From: Takifugu bimaculatus
Lineage: Eukaryota > Chordata > Actinopteri > Tetraodontiformes > Tetraodontidae
Length of the DNA stretch: 64,000 bases
Direction: 5' to 3'
NCBI GenBank assembly: GCA_004026145.2
Contig: CP034977.1
Location: 2,204,543-2,268,542 of the forward strand
The position numbers and the translations under genes are program-made. This document shows positions 13,301-22,487 of the stretch, in pieces. The notes beneath the pieces are model-generated. The model had not been told where the DNA came from. It did not search any database and saw only the letters and a program-made list of their open reading frames with translations. Each line of letters starts with the position of its first letter. The first letter of the stretch is position 1.

Positions 13301-14779
13301 CAGCACCAAAAGAGACAACAGAAACTTGAGGGCAGAGTCACTTTGGAGAGTCTCCCATCTCTAAGCCACCCAGAGAGCAGTCAAACGGATTTTACAACAG
13401 ATGGTAATAACGAGGAAAATCAAGACAATGAGCAATCCAGAGACGGCTCACTCTGTGAAGGAAACCCAATCAGTATGTCTGAGCAAGAACTTGAAGGTTT
13501 CGACACCCACCAGGCCATAAAAGAGCAGGACGACGATTCCATTATTGATGGTGACTCAGCAACACCATCCATTAATCGTTTCGCCATCTTATCGGAGGAT
13601 CAACAGACAGAAGATGTCACCAGTGGTGATGGCAAAATGGATGTATATGACGGAGGAGAGGATGATCTGGTCAACAAAATGGAAAAAGTAACTGTGGATG
13701 ATGCCATTATAGAAGACCATGATGCTTTGGAATGGGATCAAGTGGTTGAAGATGAGCCAAAAGAAGTTAAAGAGTACACTGTGGTCAACCAGGATCCCAA
13801 ACTGGCCTTCCACACATTCGGCACCAGGACAGCTCCAGAAAAGCAGGAGTGTTCCGTGCAGTCCTGCCTTTTTCAGTTCACAGAAGTGGAGACCCTCACC
13901 GAGAAGAACAGTCTGCTTTGTGTTACCTGCACTAAACAGCAGCCTGACAAAGGCAAAGGTTCGAGACTTTTCGTTCAGTATGGTATTGCTGATCTTTGAT
14001 GTGTTTTTGTTCATCACATCTCTTACTTGAGTATTTTTGTTGTCATTTTAGGTTCAAAAAATGTCTACACCGATGCCTTGAAGCAAATGCTGATTTCATC
14101 ACCGCCACCAGTGCTTACCCTTCATTTGAAAAGATTTCAACAGGTGCAGTTAGTGATTTGATCAATATTTATGTACATTTGATATAATATAGTGCTTCTT
14201 TATTTACTTATGGTACAGCACTGCAGACCTTTCTGTCAGCTTGGGTCATTTTTGTTTTTTCCTTCTAGAATGGATACAGCATTTGTAAGGTAAATCGGCA
14301 CGTCCAGTTCCCCCTAATACTGGATCTAGCTCCCTTTTGTGGGGTTAAATGCAAGGTAAATGTTTTGATAGTCTCAAAGTAATTGTTATGTTATGCGTAA
14401 TGATAGTTTAATCCATTTCAATGCTTCAAAAATCTTAATACAGAATGTGGCTGATGGAGAACCTCAGATTTTGTACAGTCTGTACGGCATCGTAGTGCAC
14501 AGTGGAACCATGAGGTCGGGACATTACACAGCATATGTAAAAGTTCGGCCAGAGGGCCCAAAACTTGCATCTAATGGGCTTGCAGGACAAGGTAAGCACA
14601 TTTTGGCAAGCCAGTAAAACAGATTTTTGCAGACGTCTTACTCACATTTTCTGTTAGCAGATGCTGAGTCGCCTAGAGGAAAATGGTTCCACATCAGCGA
14701 CACACACGTTCAGCCTGTGAGCGAAAGTAATGTCCAGAGTTGTCAAGCTTATCTCCTCTTCTACGAAAGGGTCGTGTAA
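10363..14779 (+). CDS. usp16: usp16: ubiquitin-specific protease 16 (histone H2A deubiquitinase), 17 coding exons
   Basis: Coding exons: 10363-10420, 10512-10702, 10774-10877, 10977-11089, 11181-11386, 11472-11564, 11679-11809, 11922-12009, 12387-12468, 12722-12813, 12896-12949, 13033-13191, 13304-13958, 14052-14143, 14269-14355, 14444-14591 and 14661-14779. All phases join, giving 823 aa, the length of human USP16. Residues about 20-140 form the ZnF-UBP finger (CRHIKKG, CLKCGHSGCGRN, WSVWCYICNDEV), which binds the free ubiquitin C-terminus. The catalytic Cys box GLSNLGNTCFFNAV puts Cys near residue 217. The box QQDSQELLRYLLDGMR follows, and the His box SGTMRSGHYTAY puts His near 762. KKAKKQAKKQAK is a lysine-rich basic stretch shared with human. 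The protein removes ubiquitin from H2A in mitosis and gene activation. The start MGKKRGK matches human MGKKR. A 5'UTR exon ending at 10191 is likely. Confidence 0.96.
12271..12352. repeat. Two adjacent near-perfect hairpins in usp16 intron 8
   Basis: Arm 12271-12288 (TGTGATGTATGCTTTATA) is exactly complementary to 12290-12307. Arm 12306-12321 (CAAAAGAGTTCCAAGG) is exactly complementary to 12337-12352, and its stem extends inward with one mismatch. The two inverted repeats abut. A degraded MITE or a structured intronic RNA is possible; I assign no function. Confidence 0.75.
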
Positions 14780-15225
14780 TTAAACAACTCGTCACAACTC
14801 AGGAAAATGTAATAAACTGCTGCTGCTGCATCATCTCCAAACTATGAAGAGACCTGGATCAAGGACCAAGTGTGGCCTTTACAAACTGGACAATGATTAA
14901 CTTCCCCTCCCCAAAGAGTTAATTGAACTTTTTGTCTCACCCTTCCTTTCAGGGAGGGCAGAAGGTTCTAGGGTGGCTTATTAAAGAAACCAGAAACAGA
15001 AATGAGATGTTTTTAAGAAAATAAAAAGCGTTTTAAATTGAGTATTTCAAATACTGACTGATACAAACATTGCAAGGAGTGCAATGGGAAAAATATATAT
15101 AATTGCCGGTGCATTTATGCAAAAATAATTGTTAAACTTGTAGAATAAAAGTATTTTATTTTTTTCCCGTCTATTTTCAATCAGTGGAATTCTTTTAACA
15201 GTATCGGACCACTTTATTGATCCTT
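14780..15225 (+). other. usp16 3'UTR and short usp16-bach1 spacer
   Basis: AATAAA-type signals occur near 14809, 15021 and 15146. Nothing coding is seen. Human has CCT8 and MAP3K7CL on this side of USP16 before BACH1; neither is present here. Confidence 0.5.
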
Positions 15226-15235
15226 TGACTGAGCA
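15226..15235 (+). promoter_or_regulatory. Antioxidant-response / Maf-type element upstream of bach1
   Basis: TGACTGAGCA is an exact fit to the ARE core TGACNNNGC, the site bound by NRF2-small Maf and by BACH1-small Maf. It overlaps GCATGCGC, an NRF1-like half palindrome. It lies about 330 bp before the bach1 start codon. Feedback control of bach1 through this site is inferred from the motif and from reports that mammalian BACH1 is an NRF2 target. Confidence 0.5.
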
Positions 15236-15332
15236 TGCGCGGTTAGTAAGTTTTCAGCCGGTCGTGAAAAAGTCACATGATAAGAGGATACTTTTTTGAC
15301 GGCAACAATAAAGCCCGCCCACTTGCTCTCTG

Positions 15333-15414
15333 ATTGGCTAACATTATGTAATTGTATCCAATCCGCGCCCAGGTAATCCAACTCGCCCAATAGGGTTATT
15401 GACGAGTAGCCAAT
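15333..15414. promoter_or_regulatory. Four CCAAT boxes in the bach1 promoter
   Basis: Boxes are at 15333-15337 (inverted, ATTGG), 15358-15362, 15387-15391 and 15410-15414, spaced 23 to 29 bp. Regularly spaced CCAAT boxes are typical NF-Y promoter architecture. An M-box-like TCACATGA sits upstream at 15273-15280. The transcription start is presumably around 15480-15530. Confidence 0.6.
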
Positions 15415-15556
15415 CACAGGCACGGTATGGTGGGTGATTCCGTCGCCATCACGGGCAAAGTAATTTTGCCTTTTCGTCCACAACACTGACAGTGTCGGGA
15501 CTAGATCAGAACCGTCTGTGTTCGATTGTCATCTATGGCAGCGTTACCATGCTAAT

Positions 15557-18554
15557 ATGGCAGGTCGGTGATCATTTGGCGCATTCAAACGACTAACGAC
15601 GCTTTTTAAGAGTTTAGATCACAGCCACACAAAACCATCGTTCGATACAGTAACTACATCAGCTGCTAACGCCAACCTTATGGCCTAACTGTATTCCTTT
15701 ATATTTGAAGAGCATCGCCTTTTCTCATGGTGCTGTCTGACGTCTTTAATTAAAATGTTGTTCCTTATATATAACGAAACATCTGTGAACTAACTAATCT
15801 TGCCCGAGTCCAGATGCCTAAACATCATGAATCAGCATTTTAAAGTTGTTGGCGAAGTTGAGCTTTTAGCTTAAGCAGTCGCTTGCTAAGTATGTAGTCT
15901 CTTGTTTTACATTTAAAACTCGTCAGTAATTTAATTCGAGTAAAATTAGTTTACACGTAACTTACTGAAGAGAGATGGGTTGTACTCATTTATTTCATAT
16001 TTGTTTAACGTTCATTTACAAACCCCGATCTACAGTATACACACGTAATTACGTCCTTATGTTGCTCTTTATGTTGTTATTACTCCGTTGGTATATATAC
16101 CAGCAACACAAAAAGTGTGTTTACGTGACAGGATTTTTCTGTGACGCTATAAAAGCAAATAATTTCTAGTATTTTAAGTATGTATTTTAGTATGCAGTCC
16201 AGCCAAGTCTTTGCAACAGTTTTGACACAATACTGTGAATTTAATGGTTTGTGTTCTGTTTCTCTTGCACGTCAGTATTCACCTTTCAGTCTGCAGGGCA
16301 CAGCGTGCACCTTCTCCAGTGTCTGAATGACCAGAGGCAGCAGGACTTCCTGTGTGATGTGACTATAGAAGTGGGAAACGCCACTTTTAGAGCCCATCGT
16401 TCTGTCCTGGCTTCCTGCAGTGACTACTTCCACCACAGGGTTACCAGTGTCACCAGTCACAATGCCACCATCACCTTGTCTGAAGAGGTTGGTGCTCTAT
16501 TATTGTTATTGCCTTGTAAGGTGATGCCCTTCGTTATGTCACTGAAGCTTCTATTCATGTAATTTATTATTTCCTTTCCCCCCCCAGGTCACTGTTGAGG
16601 GCTTTGAACCTTTGCTTCAATTTGCTTACACATCCAAGTTGACATTCACCAAAGAAAACATTCATGCCATTTGCAAAAGTGCTGAGTTTTTAGGGTTTAA
16701 TAACTTGGAGTCAGCATGCTTTGACTTCCTCATCCCAAAGTTTTCTGAAGGCAGAGAAAAGTCACAGGAAGTCAGGCGCAGGCCCTGCTGTCACAATCTG
16801 GCTTCTCGAACAAATGTCGACTACAGTGTCGAGAGCAGCCAGCCGAAATCGTCCGGGTCCAGCAACTCCGTGCCTTCAAGAGATGAAGAACACACAGACT
16901 TTCCATCGCAATGTCCTCAAAGTACACCCGACCAGTTCAAGAGCAGGGAGGAACACCTCTCTTTGGAGACCTGTGGCCCACAAATGGCTACCTTATCTCT
17001 GGAGTTATCGGGAAGTGACATGTACCCCGTGTTGCCTTTAGCAAGCCACGATGTGAACAAAGCAGATCATTCCGCTCCCTTCTGTGAAAGAGCCCTTCTA
17101 GAAATAGGCGACGTGTGTAATCAAAGTGAATTGAGTTTGGCTGACTGTGACCTGTCCTGTGATTTGTCACCATCAGAGGATATGAATCCATCAGAACACG
17201 AGTCAGAAAGCGGCGATGTAAAACAAACCGTCGAGACTCTCGGCGCCGAAACCACCTACAACTCTGGTCCGTGTTTAGCCGACACGTCGGGAGCTGGGAC
17301 GTGCAGCGGGTCGCTGGGGCAAAATGAGGTTGACGTCGAACAGAGAATTAAAGGTGAACATTCAGAGCCCACAATAGGTGCTGGCAGGCACAAAGACAGG
17401 CTTGTGGAAAGGAGCAGTGTGGAGAGGGAGGTGGCGGAACACCTCGCTAAGGGATTTTGGTCCGACTCGCGTCCACCTCAGGCTCATGCACTCGCGCTAG
17501 AACCTACAGACCAAAGCAACCTGGACAAAGCGTCAGACTTCCATTGGCTTAAGCAGCTTGACCTGAGCTCCAGTGTTGGAGACTGTCCCTTCCTCAAGGA
17601 CCTTGAGACAAACGATGACCCAGTTTCCCGCGCCGAGAGCCTGTCCCACTCGGAGAAGAGTCCCTGTATGTCTTCACTCAACTCCGGGGATGACTCGGAG
17701 CTTGACACGGATGGAGACGCCGAAGCCAACAAAAAAAGGGCGGAAGAGGTCACTGCAACACACAAAAGAAACTCGGCTACTGTTTTTAATACCTGGAAAA
17801 ACTCATCAGACTGATGAATTCTGCCCTCCACAGATACAGCTCCCGTTCCCAGTGGAGCAGATCTCCGTGCTGACCCGGAGTGCCTTCCAGCAGCTTTTGA
17901 AACACAATCATCTGACTCACGATCAGCTGGAGTTTGTCCACGACGTCCGGCGCCGAAGTAAAAACCGCGTTGCCGCGCAGCGCTGTCGAAAAAGGAAACT
18001 TGAAGGGATCCATCAGCTACAGTGTGAAATCAAAAGATTAGTAAGTTTCCCATGTCGCATTACACGTTTTATTTACATCGTAAGCTGCTGCTCAGTCCCA
18101 CTGGGAAGTGTGTGTCGTGTTTTTAGCCTCTCGTTGGGACTGAGCGACTGATTTCCCTTTGTTCCTGTTGCCTCTGCAGACCAGTGAGAAAGAGCATCTG
18201 CTGAGGGAGCAAACCGAACTGGAGCGAAACCTGGAGCAGATCCGGTACAGCCTGTGCGAGTTCTGCAAGACTGTGAGCGTTGAGTCCCCCTCCGGTCAGG
18301 ACCACTTACAGTCCCTCACCCAGCTCTCACAATCCACCTCGTCCAACGGTCTCGTGGGCAAATATGAGGCGACGCAGCTCTCTAATGTGACGCTGGATTC
18401 TTCCGCTTGCGACTTAAGCAAGCTACCTGCAGCTTCAAATGAAACCGGAGTATCGGAGGCCGAGCCACAGACAGAGGAGTCTGTTTCTGAACAAAGCTGC
18501 CCTGATCCCATGTCCCTCCTCAAAGACTGTTTGGACATGGACAATATACTGTAA
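15557..18554 (+). CDS. bach1: bach1: BTB-bZIP transcription factor BACH1, five coding exons
   Basis: Coding exons are 15557-15563, 16276-16487, 16588-17748, 17834-18040 and 18180-18554, giving 653 aa in phase. The 7-nt first coding segment (ATG GCA G) is the only start I found that joins in frame to the BTB exon, giving MAVFTFQSAGHSVHLLQ; that start is inferred. The BTB domain spans about residues 15-125 (LNDQRQQDFLCDVTIEVG, FRAHRSVLASCSDYF). The motif SSVEREVAEHLAKGFWSD near residue 350 is identical to human. The basic region RRRSKNRVAAQRCRKRKLE begins near residue 500 and leads into a leucine zipper. A Cys-Pro dipeptide (GDCPFLKD) aligns with a human heme-responsive CP motif. BACH1 pairs with small Maf proteins, represses HMOX1 and other ARE genes, and is released by heme. 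Exon 2 (GTTGGT) and exon 3 (GTCACT) use weak donors. Confidence 0.94.
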
Positions 18555-19794
18555 TTTCCTCCCTCACATGCGGGTTTTCCTCTGTATTTTACCGAAGGAC
18601 TCTTGGCCGATGTTGTAATCCTAAAGTGAAACCAGACTTCCCCTCGCTGTATTTCTATTATGCATCTAACCCACATCCAGTATTTCAGGTTTTGACAATT
18701 TATACAGTTTTTTTTGGACAATCGCATTTCCTTTCATAAATTAGCCGCGGACTTATTATTGAAATTGGGTTTGTTTTTTCTCAGGGAAACACACAACACG
18801 GATCTCACACACACACTCACACTGTTCTTTAAGAGTTTACACAGAATTCTGTTTGTTTGCTTTTATATAATCAGTCCAGGTTATTCGGATCAATGCTATA
18901 AGTCCCACCATTACGCCGTTGTCGGTCACGTATGCAATAGTTTGAAACATGATGAGAAAGTGTTATGGTTAGCTTGCTGGAGACATTTTAAATGTCTTAA
19001 ATGAATGCAAGTGCAAACTTTAAATGGATTTTAGGACTATTACTGTCCTTATGCAGATTGTGTCTTATGCATTAGTATACAATGACTACAAGGGTCTCTT
19101 ACTTTTTATTGTCTCTTGCACTGGGCACATTAAGCCGGGACGCTGAATTGGTGGAATGTCTTATGTTTATGTCTGGCTGTATGTTAAAGATTATTTACTC
19201 TAGCAGTGATCATAGAATCATGTTTTCTATTCAGTCACTGTCACATGAATGCTTTATTTCCTGAGGCTCTGTACAATACCCCCTTTGGCCAATAGGTGGA
19301 AGCACATTTCTGCTACAATCTTATACCTTAAAATTAAACGCAAACACTGAAAATGCATAGAATATAATATCTTAGAATTTGAGTCAGTAATAAATACATT
19401 GCATGGAGGTTGTTGGAGGCCAGCCTGGCACAACACTTAAAAGTGAATCAACATTGATACTCAAACTAAGGATACTATAGTTTAAATTTCGTCCAAATGA
19501 TTCTGTAATCTCCAAGGATTAGGAAAACTCAAATGAAGCTGTTGTATCGCTGCTGATATCAATGTGATCGACAGTTCAGAAAACTTGGGTGGAACCGTGT
19601 CGTGTGCTCCGTCATGTCACCCAATGGCAGTATTCATTTATTCATTTTGTCCTACATTTGAAATGAATGATTTAGACCTCCTCCGTACACACAATCCATG
19701 TCCACGCGTGCAGACAGTTAGCAAAATCCATGAGTGCGCAGTTTCATTAAAAAAAAAAAGAAGTCATGGTCAAACTTGTCACAGACTGTTTTTT

Positions 19795-19812
19795 TATTAT
19801 TATTATTATTAT
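19795..19812. repeat. (ATT)n microsatellite
   Basis: Six ATT units after a poly-T run. Confidence 0.85.
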
Positions 19813-22143
19813 GGATTATAAATTAGGATTAAATATTTGGGTAATTGGAACCGAACTCAACCCCATTTGAAGTGAAAGTCACCAAAAAACAACCTGCAAC
19901 TCCTATCGTCACACGTTACCACGACGATACGACCATAAACCCAACAGGCGGCGTTGCAGGTTGAAGATCAGAGGGATTAGATGATGAAAACGCCACAGGA
20001 ATGAGGTGTCACATGCTGCTGTAACACACAATTTTGATTCCTCCATGTGTAGAAAAGGGAAATTGTGGTGATTTTTGTATTTGCGTCCTGGGAAACAGTT
20101 GTCTCCTGATGTTGCTTCTTCCATGTACAATTTGGAATCGTAGCGCATTGTAGTGTAAAATGTAAGATTATCTGCTCTTGCAGAGGAACTTGATTTGAGG
20201 GGGAAGCAGCTGCGCGACATGGCAAGGTCAGTGGCCCATAATCCGTGGCCTCATTCATGCAAGATTAAAAACCTGCTCTGAGTTCTGATTAAGAACGCAG
20301 GGATAGAAGATTAAAGGCCAGCAAACAAAATGAAAGCAGTTAAAACCCAATCCTGGAATTCATCAGAATACCAAAACCTTAAACTGTCATTACAACGTGA
20401 GATTAATCCAAAAGCCCCACTTGAACGCTGCATCAGTCTTCATAATTTCGGTTACAGATGCTGTATTTCCTGCCACCCAAAACATCCTTTTTTTTAATTT
20501 TTAGGTGTCATTTGTCTTCCCTCTCACAATAACCAACATCACCTTTCACCTATAAATCCATGTATTGATCCACGTTTCATACTGATGCTCATCCTCCACC
20601 CATGTATAGCCCATACTGGTACTAATTAGGAAATGGGAGAATTATAGCCACCCCAGATGGAACTTGGGGTCAGGAGGTTATGACCTTGCAACTGCATACA
20701 TGTGAATGTTTAAATCTCATTTTCACTGCGCTGTTAAGATTAATTGTGTCAACAGTGACAGGCTTATGTCAATCAGGACGATAGAAGACCCGAGCTTTAG
20801 GCAGCACATCCCTGGTTTCCATCCATCGTTTTAAAATGGCTGCATTTACTGTATCACTGACGTTACCTAGCAACGAACTTAACGACGAACTTAAACCAAC
20901 TTTTCGTCAGTTATTTTCTTCCTGCGTCCTCAAGACGCCCCACAATAAAGACAACAAATGTTGCTTTTGTCCATGTGAAGAATTTTCTTTTAGTTTTTCA
21001 GTGGATAAAACAGCCATCAAAAGGACAAAATGAATCACTTAAGAAAAACAAGGCTGATCGTGCACGGTCCCACCTGAGCTGCTACTTAAATGCTTAAATT
21101 ATAAAACTATATAATTGTGAAACGTGACGCCAAGGAAATGAGAATTGCAGTGTGATGGGTGGGCTTTGATATTAAATCAGCTATTTTAATTTACTAAATA
21201 TTTACACACTGAAGGGAAGGCTAGTTTTATTAATAGCACCAGACAAAGATCTTTAATAAATTCTCATCAACGGTAAAATAGCATATCTGGGCTGAAATGT
21301 TGCCTCAACCTTTAATCCAAAGATGATCTCTTTGAGTGTGACTGTATTAAGCGCGTGTATTTATTTGTTTACATCACATCAACGGTAAATGACTGACATG
21401 AAAACAGTTGAGTAATCTTGATGTCAGTAATGTCCATGTAAGTCCTTGGTGTCAGAATATTGAATGAAGACACAGAAATAAATCAACCGTGCGCGTAATA
21501 AAGGTTTCTGCCCTGCGTGCCAGAAACAAAACCAGATTTTCCTTTCCTCAACCCTCCTTCCCAAGGAAATTCCCTAAATAATTCACAAAACAATGCAAAA
21601 TGGGACAGCTGTAGTTTAAAGTCAAACTTTTTTGTTCTTTTTTTTTTTTTTTTACAGGACCAACGTATCTCACTGAAGCAAAATCAAAAGACTTCGACAT
21701 ATCTTCATGAAGGATCTGCTCGCGCATGCAGACAAAGGAGGTGTTCAAGTCCAAAACAGCCAGAAATCAAAGGTTAAAGGATCTAATGTTCCCACATAAA
21801 TTTAGTCAGTCCGAAGCTATGTCACAACGTGTACATGCGTGTTTGTGAAATTCATATAAGACAAAAAAAGAGAAAAAGACAGTGAGCAAGTTATGGCCTG
21901 AGTGTCAAACAACTTAAATAAAATCTTATAGGAGCACTCTGTCGCCAACAGATAGAGAGCCATACTTAAATAAATGAGGACTTACACCTAGAGTATACAA
22001 AAGTGGAAATGGTTTTTTCTTTATGTCAAACTTTCTATACATTCTAAATATGTAAATGACAAAGAAGTGAGAGCAGAATGCTCACAAGTCCGTAGCGGTT
22101 GTGGAGGCAGACACGCCTCAGAAGAGACCGCTTTCCATTTCTG

Positions 22144-22145
<2 letters not shown>

Positions 22146-22195
<50 letters not shown>
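22146..22195. repeat. (CA)n microsatellite
   Basis: About 25 CA units downstream of the grik1 coding region. Confidence 0.95.
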
Positions 22196-22199
<4 letters not shown>

Positions 22200-22341
22200 A
22201 TTATTTTAAAACATGAGATTTTCCTGTGAAGCAAAAGTAGCAAGGCCAGTATGGTTAAGGGTGAGGATATCAGAACTCAACAACCATATAGTAGAATCCT
22301 AAACATGTTTTTATTTGCATCCCGCCGACTGGCGTGCGAGC

Positions 22342-22379
22342 GACGGTGCGCTCCAGTGACGACGGTGCACTCCAGTGAA
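22342..22379. repeat. Tandem 19-bp duplication
   Basis: GACGGTGCGCTCCAGTGAC at 22342-22360 is followed directly by GACGGTGCACTCCAGTGAA at 22361-22379, with two mismatches. Confidence 0.8.
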
Positions 22380-22487
22380 ACGTTAAACTCCGCTGTGGTG
22401 AGTGTCGGGGTGCAGTCGGCACATCCAGCCCTCAACCTCGTTGTCCTCTCCATGGAACAGTGAAGGACTTGAGCGGCCTCTCCCAGG

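Larger units (their letters stand above)
18555..22487. other. bach1 3'UTR and intergenic DNA towards grik1
   Basis: No convincing gene is seen. The sequence is AT-rich, with an (ATT)n array at 19795-19812, a CTCF-like motif CCAATAGGTGGAAG near 19288 and a (CA)n array at 22146-22195. One or more 3' exons or the 3'UTR of grik1 (minus strand) should lie in the right part, because the last recognised grik1 exon has a strong donor at 22526, but I could not identify a coding exon here. Confidence 0.45.

Noticed and set aside
16251..16275. Start of bach1 within the intron just before the BTB exon
   Set aside because: The in-frame start there is not ATG, and a good acceptor (CGTCAG) at 16275 interrupts it.
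21657..21777. Possible plus-strand exon after a long poly-T and CAG acceptor
   Set aside because: No recognisable protein on either strand and no partner exons; the poly-T run alone mimics an acceptor.
18600..22400. GRIK1 alternative C-terminal exon
   Set aside because: I scanned the minus strand by eye for the known human tail sequences and found no convincing match, so no exon is reported.
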